Part shown: one piece after another, positions 53,674-63,015 of the stretch
How the letters are laid out: each line of letters starts with the position of its first letter
Position numbering within the stretch: position 1 is the stretch's first letter
Assembly: GCF_004331735.1 (NCBI RefSeq)
Contig: NZ_SJSO01000006.1
Coordinates: forward strand, 248,001-312,000
DNA from: Pedobacter psychrodurus
GTDB taxonomy: Bacteria > Bacteroidota > Bacteroidia > Sphingobacteriales > Sphingobacteriaceae
DNA: 64,000 bases
Reading direction: 5' to 3'
Position numbers and translations under genes: made by a program
Notes under the pieces: generated by a model
What the model saw: the letters and a program-made list of their open reading frames with translations, nothing else
Database searches by the model: none
What the model was told of the DNA's origin: nothing

Positions 53674-55104
53674 TTAATCTATAACCGTAATTTTTAACAT
53701 ATTGGTTTTACCTTTTGCATCCATTGGGATAGCAGCAGTATTGATTACGATATCGCCTTGTTTAACCAATTTCTTGCTTTTTAAGAATTCGTTTACCTCA
53801 ATAATGGTGTTATCGGTACTTTCCCACTTATCGTAGTAGAAACCTCTTACGCCCCAAAGCAAGCTTACTGCGTTAAGCAATGCTCTGTTACTGGTAAAAA
53901 TAAAGGTTAAGGCTTCCGGACGGTGACTCGAAATTTCGAAAGCAGTATAACCACTTAAAGTCATCGATACAATACCTACCGCGTTGGTTTGTTTCGCTAA
54001 GAAACATGCTGAATCGCAAATGGCATCGCTTAAGAAAGATGGCGATTTTGGTTTTAAAAACTTATCGGGATTGAAAGGATAATTATTCTGTTCAATGTTC
54101 TGGATGATTTTTTGCATGGTTTCGATCACGATCAATGGAAATTCTCCAACTGAAGTTTCACCGCTTAACATCACTGCATCAGCACCATCCAAAACAGAGT
54201 TTGCCACATCATTCACCTCAGCACGTGTTGGGCGAGGCGTAGTAATCATGCTCTCTAACATTTGTGTGGCCACAATTACAGGCTTCGAGGCTGCTCTACA
54301 TTTAGCAACGATCATTTTTTGTAATAATGGAACTTCTTCCATAGGACATTCAACACCTAAATCGCCACGGGCAACCATAATGCCATCAGAAACAGCAATA
54401 ATTTCATCGATGTTGGCAATCGCTTCTGGTTTTTCTATTTTAGCAATTACACGGGCAGTTTTACCGCGTTCTGCAATAATCTTTTTAAGTTCGATAATGT
54501 CATCAGCCTTACGCACAAAAGATAAACCGATCCATTCTACATCATTTTCTAGAACAAATTCTAAGTTTTCGCGGTCTTCTGGTGTTAATGAAGGGATAGA
54601 AACTTTGGTATTTGGCAGGTTTACACCTTTTCTTGAAGTTAAAATACCACCATGAACAATCTCGCAAACTACTTCATCCTTTAAGTTGGTAGAAATCACT
54701 TTCATTTGCAGCTTTCCATCATCCAAAAGGATAATTTCGCCAGCCTGAACATCCTGAGGGAAGCTTTGGTAAGTAATATAAATCCGTTCTTCGTTACCAA
54801 CACATTCGGTAGTGGTAATTACGGTAGTTTTACCATTGATCAGGTTAATACCACCTTCTTTTACTAAACCAATACGGATTTTAGGACCTTGTAAATCGGC
54901 AAGGATACCTACATTATAATCGTATTTTTTGTTTAAATCGCGGATGGTATCCAAAACCGCCTGGTGATCTGCTTGTGATCCGTGTGAAAAGTTTAAGCGG
55001 CAAACATCTAAACCAGCGTTAAACATACTATATAATACATCTGGTTTTGCTGATGCAGGCCCAAGCGTGGCAACAATTTTAGTTCTCGAATGAAAAGGTT
55101 TCAT
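53674..55104 (-). CDS. pyk: Pyruvate kinase
   Basis: This 476-residue enzyme makes pyruvate and ATP from PEP and ADP. Visible are KIVATLGPASA and NFSHGSQADH near the start, the signature ARVIAKIEKPEAI (Lys of the active site) near residue 217, and DGIMVARGDLGVECP. ATQMLESMI and DVANSVLDGADAVMLSGETSVG complete the barrel, and a short C-terminal allosteric domain follows. It is cytoplasmic glycolysis. The IPExxxVDY gene lies 150 bp upstream on the same strand. Confidence 0.97.
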   Translation of the reverse strand: MKPFHSRTKIVATLGPASAKPDVLYSMFNAGLDVCRLNFSHGSQADHQAVLDTIRDLNKKYDYNVGILADLQGPKIRIGLVKEGGINLINGKTTVITTTECVGNEERIYITYQSFPQDVQAGEIILLDDGKLQMKVISTNLKDEVVCEIVHGGILTSRKGVNLPNTKVSIPSLTPEDRENLEFVLENDVEWIGLSFVRKADDIIELKKIIAERGKTARVIAKIEKPEAIANIDEIIAVSDGIMVARGDLGVECPMEEVPLLQKMIVAKCRAASKPVIVATQMLESMITTPRPTRAEVNDVANSVLDGADAVMLSGETSVGEFPLIVIETMQKIIQNIEQNNYPFNPDKFLKPKSPSFLSDAICDSACFLAKQTNAVGIVSMTLSGYTAFEISSHRPEALTFIFTSNRALLNAVSLLWGVRGFYYDKWESTDNTIIEVNEFLKSKKLVKQGDIVINTAAIPMDAKGKTNMLKITVID

Positions 55105-55254
55105 TTAATTAATTGATTTTAGCAATGCAGTTTAAGAAAGCATTAATTATTATCTAAAATAATCAAACTGCATCAAATTTTATATATTTTGTTTTTTTGT
55201 TCTTTGTTTGTAACCGTCAAATATAGTGTATTTAATACACCAAGTATATAATTT

Positions 55255-55674
55255 TTATATTACCAAATTCTCCTTACTTTTTAACTTAACCGGATCTATC
55301 TTTGCAGCCACCTGTATATCAGGCAGTTTATTTAATCCATTGATCAGATAATCTAAATCTTCTTTATCTATAAATTCTTTAATAATAATGAAAAAATCGA
55401 CGTTACTCATCTCCGGAATTAGCAAACCATCGCTGCTTTTATTGCAAATTAAGTAGTATTCTACCTCTCCTTGCTCCACAAAAAAGTAATATTTAGAGAA
55501 ACAACAGGCCGGTTCATCAATATTAAAAAATATTTCGTGGTCTTCTATTTTTTCGAATTGTGTGTTTAATCGGGTATTAATTTTGTGGCAAAGCACATAG
55601 TCTTTTAGGGGTGCTGTGATCGCAATTAGTATAAAATCAAGGTCTAAGGTAAGTTTTAGGTAAGTTCTATTCAA
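55255..55674 (-). CDS. IPExxxVDY family protein
   Basis: This 139-residue protein carries the motif IPEMSNVDFF (residues 87-96), the hallmark of this Bacteroidota family, with Phe in place of the final Tyr. The function is unknown. The usual location next to acpP, on the opposite strand, is kept here: the gap to acpP is 158 bp and holds divergent promoters. The start MNRTYLKLTLDLDF is typical. Confidence 0.85.
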   Translation of the reverse strand: MNRTYLKLTLDLDFILIAITAPLKDYVLCHKINTRLNTQFEKIEDHEIFFNIDEPACCFSKYYFFVEQGEVEYYLICNKSSDGLLIPEMSNVDFFIIIKEFIDKEDLDYLINGLNKLPDIQVAAKIDPVKLKSKENLVI

Positions 55675-55832
55675 AGCGAAATAAATTATTTACAGAACGA
55701 AATTAAAAAACTAATTCTATATTCGCTGTGTTATTGAGATACCAAAATTACGTATCGAAATAAAAACATTTGAAAATTGTAAGAATTTATTTTTCTTTGC
55801 ACAGAATTATTTAACCATTAAATTATAAAATT

Positions 55833-56069
55833 ATGTCTGATATTGCTTCAAGAGTTAAGGCTATTATCGTAGAAAAACTAGGTGTTGACGAAAGCGAAGT
55901 TACGCCAGAGGCTTCATTCACCAACGATTTAGGTGCAGATTCTTTAGATACCGTAGAGTTGATTATGGAATTTGAAAAAGAATTCAATGTAGCTATTCCT
56001 GATGATCAGGCTGAAACCATCGGTACAGTTGGTCAAGCGATTGCTTATTTGGAAAAAAACGTTAAATAG
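55833..56069 (+). CDS. acpP: Acyl carrier protein
   Basis: This 78-residue acidic protein has the phosphopantetheine serine S37 in [15 protein letters not shown]. It carries growing fatty acyl chains. It is the first gene of acpP-fabF-rnc, 21 bp before fabF, the conserved fatty-acid cluster order. Confidence 0.97.
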   Translation: MSDIASRVKAIIVEKLGVDESEVTPEASFTNDLGADSLDTVELIMEFEKEFNVAIPDDQAETIGTVGQAIAYLEKNVK

Positions 56070-56090
56070 AATTACGCTTTTTCAGTATAA

Positions 56091-57344
56091 ATGGAATTAA
56101 AAAGAGTAGTAGTAACAGGGTTGGGTGCGCTCACTCCTATAGGCAATAATGTTCCTGATTTTTGGGAAGGATTGACTAACGGGGTGAGTGGCGCTGCTCC
56201 TATTAAGGGTTTTGATACTGAAAAGTTCAAAACCAAATTCGCTTGCGAGGTTAAAAACTTTAATCCAGAAGATTTTTTGGAGAAAAAAGAAGCCCGCAAA
56301 TTAGATCCGTTTGTACAATATGCTCTTGTAGCAACAGATGAGGCTGTGAAGGATGGTGGTTTTGATTTTGAAAAATTAGATACTAACCGGATCGGAGTTA
56401 TCTGGGGCGCGGGCATAGGTGGATTGAAAACTTTCCTGGACGAAATTTCGAATTTCGCCAAAGGAGATGGTACGCCAAGATACAATCCATTTTTTATTCC
56501 TAAAATGATTATTGATATTGCTCCAGGGCATATCTCGATCAAATACGGCTTACGTGGGCCAAATTTTGCAACCGTTTCGGCATGCGCTTCTTCTACAAAC
56601 GCAATGATTGATGCATTTAACTATATCCGTTTGGGTATGGCTGATGTGATTATCAGCGGTGGTTCTGAAGCGATTATTAACGAAGCGGGTATGGGTGGTT
56701 TTAATGCCATGCATGCATTATCTACACGTAACGATGATCCGGCAACAGCATCACGCCCTTTTGATAAAGACCGTGATGGATTTGTAGCTGGTGAAGGTGC
56801 AGGAACCATTATTTTAGAAGAACTTGAACATGCAAAGGCAAGAGGTGCAAAAATTTATGCAGAGCTTGTTGGCGGTGGAATGAGTGCCGATGCTAACCAC
56901 ATCACCGCACCACATCCTGAAGGTTTGGGCGCTAGAATGGTAATGACCAATGCACTAAAAGATGCTGGTTTAACAACTGCTGATATAGATTATATCAATG
57001 TACATGGCACTTCTACACCACTGGGTGATATTAGTGAAACCAAAGCCATTGGTACATTATTTGGTGAAGATGCTTATCGTTTAAACATCAGTTCAACCAA
57101 ATCAATGACTGGCCACCTTTTAGGTGCAGCTGGAGCTATTGAGGCTATTGCAGCAATTCTTTCTGTTAAAAACGATATTGTTCCTCCAACAATCAATCAC
57201 TTTACAGATGATCCTGCATTTGACCCTAAATTGAATTTTACGTTTAATAAGGCGCAAAAACGTACCGTTAGAGCTGCCTTAAGTAATACATTCGGTTTTG
57301 GTGGCCATAATGCTTCTGTTATTTTTAAAAAATACGAAGATTAA
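56091..57344 (+). CDS. fabF: Beta-ketoacyl-ACP synthase II
   Basis: FabF elongates acyl-ACP by condensation with malonyl-ACP. The 417-residue protein has the active-site Cys in VSACASSTNAMIDA (about 163). His residues follow in NVHGTSTPLGD and MTGHLLGAAGAIEA. The start RVVVTGLGALTPIG is canonical. It lies in the acpP-fabF-rnc operon. Confidence 0.97.
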   Translation: MELKRVVVTGLGALTPIGNNVPDFWEGLTNGVSGAAPIKGFDTEKFKTKFACEVKNFNPEDFLEKKEARKLDPFVQYALVATDEAVKDGGFDFEKLDTNRIGVIWGAGIGGLKTFLDEISNFAKGDGTPRYNPFFIPKMIIDIAPGHISIKYGLRGPNFATVSACASSTNAMIDAFNYIRLGMADVIISGGSEAIINEAGMGGFNAMHALSTRNDDPATASRPFDKDRDGFVAGEGAGTIILEELEHAKARGAKIYAELVGGGMSADANHITAPHPEGLGARMVMTNALKDAGLTTADIDYINVHGTSTPLGDISETKAIGTLFGEDAYRLNISSTKSMTGHLLGAAGAIEAIAAILSVKNDIVPPTINHFTDDPAFDPKLNFTFNKAQKRTVRAALSNTFGFGGHNASVIFKKYED

Positions 57345-57439
57345 TTTAAAACAGCCCTGCTATATAATTTTGTATGCTAATTAAAAATAGATAACTTAGT
57401 TAAATATGCTTATTAGCCGTTAATTGTGTTATTTGTTTA

Positions 57440-58168
57440 ATGCCGATATTAAAATTATATAAACTTTATCTTTCTCCCGAAAAGGAGTTTGTTAAAAAGC
57501 TGAAAAACATTTTAGGCTTTGTTCCTGGTAATGTTACGCTCTATAAAATGGCGTTCAGACACCGTTCTGTAGCCAAAGTTTTAAAAAACGGAAGCAGGAG
57601 CAGTAACGAACGCTTAGAGTTTTTAGGCGATGCTGTTTTAGGCTCGGTAATAGCAGAACTGCTCTTCAAACACTACCCCTACAAAGAAGAAGGTTTCTTA
57701 ACCGAAATGCGCTCAAAGATTGTGAACCGGGCTAATTTAAACCAGTTGGCAAAGAAAATTGGTTTCGATAAACTCATTCAGTTCGATCAACGTTCTGTGA
57801 GCATCCAAACCAAGCACAATTCGATGCTGGGCGACGCTTTTGAAGCCATTATAGGTGCCATTTACATGGATAAGGGATACAACTTTACCAAAGAGTTTTT
57901 ATTGCGCAGAATTGTAAAACCGCATATCGATATTCACACCTTAGAACTTACCGAAACTAACTTCAAGAGTAAACTGATCGAATGGTGCCAACGCCATGGC
58001 AAGGACGTAATGTTCGAACTGGCAGAAAATGGTGAAGGCGAAAGTGCTAAATTATTTACCATTAGTGCTGTAGTAGAAGGCGAAAAAGTGGGTACCGGAC
58101 GAGATTACAACAAGAAAAACGCAGAAAAATTAGCGGCTGAAAAAGCTTGCGAATCGTTGAGTATATAA
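57440..58168 (+). CDS. rnc: Ribonuclease III
   Basis: RNase III cleaves double-stranded RNA, notably rRNA precursors. The 242-residue protein has the catalytic signature NERLEFLGDAVLGSVIAE near residue 55 and SMLGDAFEAIIGAIYMDKG (Asp and Glu of the metal site). A dsRNA-binding domain is C-terminal (FKSKLIEWCQRHG to KNAEKLAAEKA). It could cut hairpin spacers such as those around the IVP genes; that link is inferred. Confidence 0.96.
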   Translation: MPILKLYKLYLSPEKEFVKKLKNILGFVPGNVTLYKMAFRHRSVAKVLKNGSRSSNERLEFLGDAVLGSVIAELLFKHYPYKEEGFLTEMRSKIVNRANLNQLAKKIGFDKLIQFDQRSVSIQTKHNSMLGDAFEAIIGAIYMDKGYNFTKEFLLRRIVKPHIDIHTLELTETNFKSKLIEWCQRHGKDVMFELAENGEGESAKLFTISAVVEGEKVGTGRDYNKKNAEKLAAEKACESLSI

Positions 58169-58419
58169 ATTCATTGGTTCAGTAGCCATTGGTTTATTAG
58201 GTTAATTGTATAAACTGGTTAATCGGTTAACTGTACAAGAGTACTAAACTGTGAATTGCTCCATGGTTAAGGATTGTTAAATTGTTGGGGATTAATTGTG
58301 ACGGTAGACTAAAATCTCGGATTTCCGACTTTATACGCTGCACGAAGAATGCTCAACTCCAAATCCTCAATTTCCAACTATAGACTTCGGATTCCAGACT
58401 CTCGACTGAGGACTCCGGA

Positions 58420-59130
58420 CTACCTGCTCTTTCCTAGCGTATCAGTAAATTTCTTTGAAGATTCTTTAATGTATTTGATGTAATCGTAGCTGTTCCAATA
58501 TTGTGCTTTATCAAATTCAGGGCGACAGTTTAGCATGTATTTTTCTAAGGTATCTCCTCTTAATTCGGTATTATTTTTAATAATGCTCTGGTTAAAGTAT
58601 GCATCAATCTGTGATTGTTTAATTTCATTATCTGCATACCTACCAAATCTCCGTGCGTTTTTAGGATCTGTGCCAAATAAGTTATATAGTGCATTCAACG
58701 GACTGAAGATAGCCGATAATACGGTTGTTTTACCCCCATTGTATACACCCTTGTTTTTAAATTCGCGCTTAATTTCGTCTAAATCTTCTTTTTTGGTATT
58801 GCCTCGAATGGTTACATCATCAAGCGTGGTACTTCCCCTAACCAAATAAATTACCAGGTCTTTTTCGCTGTTTACCACAACGCGCTGATCAATCAGATCT
58901 CTTTTAATTACCAGGAGCGTATCGCCCATTCTGGCTTTTAACTGAAACATACCAATATCATTACTCCCAACACCTATTCCAGTACGCAGGTTAGTAATTT
59001 CTGATAATGCAATTCTGATATTTGAGCCTTTCTCAATTACCACACCTTTCACAATAAAATCTTGCGCCTTTGTAATGAAGCTAATCGAGGTAAGAACGAA
59101 GAGTATAATGGCAAATTTAAAGTTTCTCAT
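58420..59130 (-). CDS. Carboxypeptidase-D-regulatory-like exported protein (copy 1)
   Basis: This 236-residue protein has signal MRNFKFAIILFVLTSISFITKAQ. A regulatory-like domain follows: FIVKGVVIEKGSNIRIALSEITNLRTG and GSNDIGMFQLKARMGDTLLVIKRD. The second half is basic and helical (RNTKKEDLDEIKREFKNKG, NARRFGRYADNEIKQ). It is a close paralogue of the next gene. The function is unknown; it is probably periplasmic. Confidence 0.78.
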   Translation of the reverse strand: MRNFKFAIILFVLTSISFITKAQDFIVKGVVIEKGSNIRIALSEITNLRTGIGVGSNDIGMFQLKARMGDTLLVIKRDLIDQRVVVNSEKDLVIYLVRGSTTLDDVTIRGNTKKEDLDEIKREFKNKGVYNGGKTTVLSAIFSPLNALYNLFGTDPKNARRFGRYADNEIKQSQIDAYFNQSIIKNNTELRGDTLEKYMLNCRPEFDKAQYWNSYDYIKYIKESSKKFTDTLGKSR

Positions 59131-59136
59131 GGTGTA

Positions 59137-59853
59137 TTAATTTGTGTGTTTCAAAGTATCGGTATATTTTTTAGCCGATTCTTTGATGTATTTAACAGCA
59201 TCGTAATTGTTCCAGTTACTTACCATGCTGTTGGTTGGATAATAATCGAGCAGAAATTTGTCGAGTTCTTTCCCTGTTAATGTAGTATTGTTCGAGACTA
59301 AACTTTTATTAAAAAACTTGTCTACCTCGATCAAACTTAGCTCCTTTTTATAATAACGGTTAAAATTACGTGCTCTTGCCGGTGTTTTCCCAAAAAGCTC
59401 ATAAAAAAATGTTATCGGACTTCCACCGAATGGGTTTAATAAAATTAATGGCGGTCTACCTGCATAAAATGAGCCATTTCTTTTCAGATCTCTTTTTATG
59501 CTTTCCATTTCCTGCTTTTTGGTCTGGCCTTTAACCGTAACCTCATCTAACATTGTACTTCCTCTAATTAAATAAATAACCAGGTCATCATCTGTTTTAA
59601 CCACCACTTTTTGTTCATTCAGGTTTCTTTTCTGAATTAACAGCGTATCGCCAATGCGGGCACTTAACTGAAAAATTCCAATATCGTTACTGATAGCGCC
59701 CATCTTACTACGGATATTGGTAATACCGGCCAAAGCAATCCGCACATTCGAGCCTTTTTCAATCACTACCCCTTTTAACACAAATTCCTGAGCCTTTATT
59801 TTTAAGCCCTGTATTAAGATGATCAGTAGAAGAATAATTTTTAAATGCTTCAT
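59137..59853 (-). CDS. Carboxypeptidase-D-regulatory-like exported protein (copy 2)
   Basis: This 238-residue paralogue of the gene at 58420 shares FVLKGVVIEKGSNVRIAL, SNDIGIFQLSARIGDTLL and the same helical half (GQTKKQEMESIKRDLKRNG, KTPARARNFNRYYKKEL). Both end SAKKYTDTL- or SSKKFTDTL-like. The signal is MKHLKIILLLIILIQGLKIKA. The two are 6 bp apart, an evident tandem duplication that has diverged. Confidence 0.8.
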   Translation of the reverse strand: MKHLKIILLLIILIQGLKIKAQEFVLKGVVIEKGSNVRIALAGITNIRSKMGAISNDIGIFQLSARIGDTLLIQKRNLNEQKVVVKTDDDLVIYLIRGSTMLDEVTVKGQTKKQEMESIKRDLKRNGSFYAGRPPLILLNPFGGSPITFFYELFGKTPARARNFNRYYKKELSLIEVDKFFNKSLVSNNTTLTGKELDKFLLDYYPTNSMVSNWNNYDAVKYIKESAKKYTDTLKHTN

Positions 59854-60085
59854 TGCGTTAAAATGGCAAGTTAAATTATCTGGTAGCGCAAATTAGGTTT
59901 CTATTTTAACAGCAGATTGGTTTTGTTGTTTGTTTTCTGCCTTAATTGTTACATCTTGACTAGAAAACTAATTTATCTCCCTTAATGAATGAAAAAAGGG
60001 ATGAAAAATAGTTTCCCATCTACCAATAATTTTGTAAAATTAACATTTGTTAACCTTGCAAACTGTTAAATAAACGTTAATAATC

Positions 60086-60508
60086 ATGAGAAAACTAATG
60101 GGCGGGTTTTACCTATACCGCAATTGTATTTTTTATACTCATGCTTATTGTTTGTCCCTTTATTCTGATCAGTACAGGTATTTTTAAAGAGAAAACAGGA
60201 AGGGAAATTTCCTTCTACTTTTTAAAATTCTGGGCATGGAGTTTAGCATACTTACCTGCTTATGGTTTTCTTCAGGAGGTAAAGAAATTGATACGTCGCG
60301 AGCGTACATATGCGTGGGCAACCACAGTTAGTTTTTGGATGCCGTAGCCATTGTAATCTGCATTCCACAGGTTTTTAGTCCGCTTAACCCAGGATTGATT
60401 AACACAACATTTGGGAGACCTATTGAGGTTGAAGGATTAGTAGCCGATGATTTAGAAATGTTAAAGAAAAAATTTTTTAATACGATTTTGGAAATGTTGG
60501 TAGCCTAG
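60086..60508 (+). pseudogene. Decayed plsC-like acyltransferase
   Basis: Across changing frames the sequence reads MRKLMG, then GFTYTAIVFFILMLIVCPFIL and LKFWAWSLAYLPAYGF. After a shift it continues KEIDTSRAYICVGNHS, an in-frame TAG, and FLDAVAIVICIPQVFSPLN. The NHS-stop-FLD is the NHxxxxD acyltransferase motif broken by the stop. Most of the middle is deleted, and a C-terminal piece, GLINTTFGRPIEVEGL, follows. At least two shifts, one stop and one deletion make it a dead gene. Confidence 0.85.
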
Positions 60509-60561
60509 CTTACAATATGTCCTATTTTATTAGAAAATGAGGGCTTCGGTACTTTTGGCTA

Positions 60562-60779
60562 AATCAGTCCTGCTGTCCGTTTTATCCCGATGGAAGAATC
60601 GGGGATGTCCACTCCCATCAGGTTTAGGAACAGCGGTTCTGCACCCAGTAGGTAACAGGACTTGCCAAAAGCTACCCAACTCTATACATAAACCCGATTG
60701 CAGCGAGCACGTAGTGTAACGAAGTAAAGCGTAAAGCGGGGCAGCAATCCCCAAAGAAATACTGAACGCTGGTTTTCTA
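60562..60779 (+). repeat. Structured intergenic repeat, copy C
   Basis: The copy begins AATCAGTCCTGCTGTCCG and holds TCCACTCCCATCAGGTTTAGG and TAAACCCGATTGCAGCG. It ends TAAAGCGGGGCAGCAATCC and AATACTGAACGCTGG. The two ends (CCTGCTGTCCGTTTTA and TAAAGCGGGGCAGC) can pair. It follows the dead plsC by about 50 bp. No gene lies in the gap 60509-60869. Confidence 0.7.
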
Positions 60780-60869
60780 AATGTTAAGGTATTTTATGCC
60801 GGTATGCCACAACTCTGACTCCTTAACCATTATTATTTCTCCTTTCCGCTTAAAACCCTATCTTTGCGC

Positions 60870-61745
60870 ATGATAAAATCCATGACAGGATACGGCTTAG
60901 CAACAGCCGATTATGCAAATGCAAAGTATAGTGTCGAAATCAAATCGCTCAACAGTAAATTCCTGGAGCTGAATTTAAAATATCCTAAAGCTTTTTCTGA
61001 TAAAGAGTTAATTCTGCGCAACATCTGCAGCAAAGACATCGAGCGCGGAAAGGTAAGTTTAAGCATTAATGTAGAACGCACCAATGGTGAAGTTACAGGT
61101 GCTACCATCAATACGGCATTATTAAGCCACTATTACAAACAACTTATTGCCGTTAATGACGAATTAGGTGCTGGAAGTAGCAATTTATTGCAAACAGCAT
61201 TAACTTTTCCTGATGTAATCAGTTACAAGGAAGAAAGTGTTAGTGAGGATGAATGGAACCATATCTTCCAGATTTTCACATCGGCTCTGGCCAATTTCAA
61301 TAAATTCAGAGAAGATGAGGGTGCTGTTTTAAAGGCCGATTTAGAACTGAGGATAAAAAACATCCTTTCTTACTTTAAATCAGTTGAAGAATTAGAACCT
61401 AAAAGGATTACCGCTATCCGTGATAAATTTACCCAATTTTTGGACGATGCGGTAGGCAAAGTAAATATCGATCAGAATCGTTTCGAACAGGAACTGATTT
61501 ATTACATTGATAAAATAGACATTACTGAAGAAAAAACACGTTTAAAAAGCCATTGCGATTATTTCTTGCAAACTTTAGCAAGCAAAGAAGCTAACGGCAA
61601 AAAAATGGGTTTTATTTCTCAGGAAATAGGAAGAGAAATTAATACCATGGGCGCTAAAGCAAATGATGCCCAGATGCAGCAGTTTGTTGTAGGTATGAAA
61701 GAAGAATTAGAAAAGATAAAAGAACAATTATTAAACGTATTATAA
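60870..61745 (+). CDS. yicC: YicC family endoribonuclease
   Basis: I start at the ATG at 60870 (MIKSMTGYG), the family's invariant start; an upstream TTG would add two residues. The 291-residue protein has an N-terminal YicC domain (KSMTGYGLATADYANAKYSVEIKSLNSKFLE) and a C-terminal DUF1732 with GFISQEIGREINTMGAKAND. YicC proteins are reported as RNases. A hairpin spacer of 68 bp separates it from gmk. Confidence 0.92.
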   Translation: MIKSMTGYGLATADYANAKYSVEIKSLNSKFLELNLKYPKAFSDKELILRNICSKDIERGKVSLSINVERTNGEVTGATINTALLSHYYKQLIAVNDELGAGSSNLLQTALTFPDVISYKEESVSEDEWNHIFQIFTSALANFNKFREDEGAVLKADLELRIKNILSYFKSVEELEPKRITAIRDKFTQFLDDAVGKVNIDQNRFEQELIYYIDKIDITEEKTRLKSHCDYFLQTLASKEANGKKMGFISQEIGREINTMGAKANDAQMQQFVVGMKEELEKIKEQLLNVL

Positions 61746-61757
61746 GGAGAAAGACTA

Positions 61758-61787
61758 AAGACTAAAGCATAAAGCAGCTTTGGTCTT
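61758..61787 (+). repeat. Purine/pyrimidine hairpin, yicC-gmk spacer
   Basis: AAGACTAAAGC pairs with GCTTTGGTCTT with one G-U and an 8-nt loop. Further TTTCAGC words follow to 61806. It uses the same words as the arms around the IVP cassettes, but with no gene inside. Confidence 0.6.
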
Positions 61788-61813
61788 TCAGCTTTTTGCT
61801 TTCAGCTTACAAA

Positions 61814-62383
61814 ATGAAACAAGGCAAATTAATCATATTTTCAGCACCATCAGGGGCAGGTAAAACCACCATAGTACATCATTTATTAACGAAATTTCCT
61901 GAGCTGAGCTTTTCTATTTCTGCAACAACCCGCGAATTGAGAGGCGCTGAAACACATGAAAACGATTACTATTTTATTAGTAAAGAAGAATTTTTGCACA
62001 AAGTAGCACGCCAGGAATTTGTAGAGTTTGAAGAGGTTTATAACGGCACTTTTTATGGTACTTTACGTTCAGAAATAGAGCGCATCTGGAATGATGGCAA
62101 ACATGTTATTTTCGATATTGATGTAGAAGGCGGTATCCGTTTGAAAAGAAAATATGAAGAAGATGCTTTGGCTATTTTTGTTCAACCACCCTCATTAGAT
62201 GTTCTAAAAGAACGTTTAAGTGGCCGCGGAACAGATAGCGCTGAAAAATTACAGGAACGTTTTATTAAAGCTGAAAAAGAACTGCTTTATGCAGATAAGT
62301 TTGATGTGATCTTAAAAAATTACGATTTGGCTACAGCTTGTGCAGAAGCAGAAAAATTGGTGGGAGATTTTTTGAAGAAATAG
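61814..62383 (+). CDS. gmk: Guanylate kinase
   Basis: Gmk phosphorylates GMP to GDP. I start at 61814 (MKQGKLIIFSAPSGAGKTT), giving 189 residues, and not at the upstream TTG that lies in the hairpin spacer. The P-loop is SAPSGAGKTT, and SATTRELRGAETHENDYYFIS and FVEFEEVYNGTFYGT bind GMP. The gene is followed by the VapBC pair and nadD. Confidence 0.95.
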   Translation: MKQGKLIIFSAPSGAGKTTIVHHLLTKFPELSFSISATTRELRGAETHENDYYFISKEEFLHKVARQEFVEFEEVYNGTFYGTLRSEIERIWNDGKHVIFDIDVEGGIRLKRKYEEDALAIFVQPPSLDVLKERLSGRGTDSAEKLQERFIKAEKELLYADKFDVILKNYDLATACAEAEKLVGDFLKK

Positions 62384-62419
62384 TTTTCTAAAGAAAGTAG
62401 AAATCTTTATATTTGAGTG

Positions 62420-62623
62420 ATGACTGATATTCAATTATATAGCCAAATATCTTCATTGCCTTCAGACCTGAAGAAGCAAGTGTCTGATTTTGTCTCATCC
62501 CTAAAGAAAAAATCGAAAGAAAGTAAAAAATTGAAAGAAAGGCAATTTGGCTATGCCAAAGATTTCTTTAAAATGGCTGCTGATTTTGATGAACCATTAG
62601 AAGATTTTAAAGATTATATGTAA
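62420..62623 (+). CDS. VapB-type antitoxin (DUF2281-like)
   Basis: I start at the ATG 62420 (MTDIQLYSQI, 67 residues); GTG one codon upstream is possible. The protein is helical and lysine-rich (LPSDLKKQVSDFVSSLKKKSK) with an acidic tail (DFDEPLEDFKDYM) that would bind the toxin. This pattern is common for DUF2281 antitoxins of PIN toxins. Its stop overlaps the toxin ATG by one base (TAATG). Confidence 0.75.
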   Translation: MTDIQLYSQISSLPSDLKKQVSDFVSSLKKKSKESKKLKERQFGYAKDFFKMAADFDEPLEDFKDYM

Positions 62624-63006
62624 TGCAGCTCCTGTTAGATACGCATACATTTATCTGGTTTATAAATGGAGATTCATCCTTACCAAAGAAGATAGTTAAT
62701 GAAATTAAAAACCTAAATAATCAATGTTTGATTAGCATTGCTAGTATTTGGGAAATTGCAATTAAATCTAAATTGAACAAACTTTCTTTAAGCGCAGATT
62801 TCGATAAAATTTTAGATTTTCTTGATCAGAATCAAATAGAAATATTGCCAATTTCATTCGATCATATTATTAAGCTGAATGAATTAGATTTTCATCATCG
62901 CGATCCATTTGATCGGATATTGATTGCTCAAGGCATTTCTGAAAACTTAACGATTTTAACAAAAGACCAAAACTTTAGCTTTTATAAGGTTAAAGCGCTT
63001 TGGTAA
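62623..63006 (+). CDS. VapC-type PIN-domain toxin
   Basis: This 127-residue PIN RNase has the acidic residues D6 (LLLDTH), E44 (IWEIAIK), D94/D97 (HHRDPFDR) and D115 (LTKDQNF). Together they coordinate Mg2+. PIN toxins cleave tRNA or rRNA. The start overlaps the antitoxin stop by one base. The pair lies in the gap between gmk and nadD, 10 bp before nadD, so the toxin may be cotranscribed with it. Confidence 0.88.
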   Translation: MQLLLDTHTFIWFINGDSSLPKKIVNEIKNLNNQCLISIASIWEIAIKSKLNKLSLSADFDKILDFLDQNQIEILPISFDHIIKLNELDFHHRDPFDRILIAQGISENLTILTKDQNFSFYKVKALW

Positions 63007-63015
63007 ACCACAAAT

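Noticed and set aside
54095..54655. 186-residue plus-strand frame
   Set aside because: It lies entirely antisense to pyk, whose motifs are complete.
60141..60347. 68-residue frame as a separate small membrane protein
   Set aside because: It is the middle part of the shifted plsC-like pseudogene.
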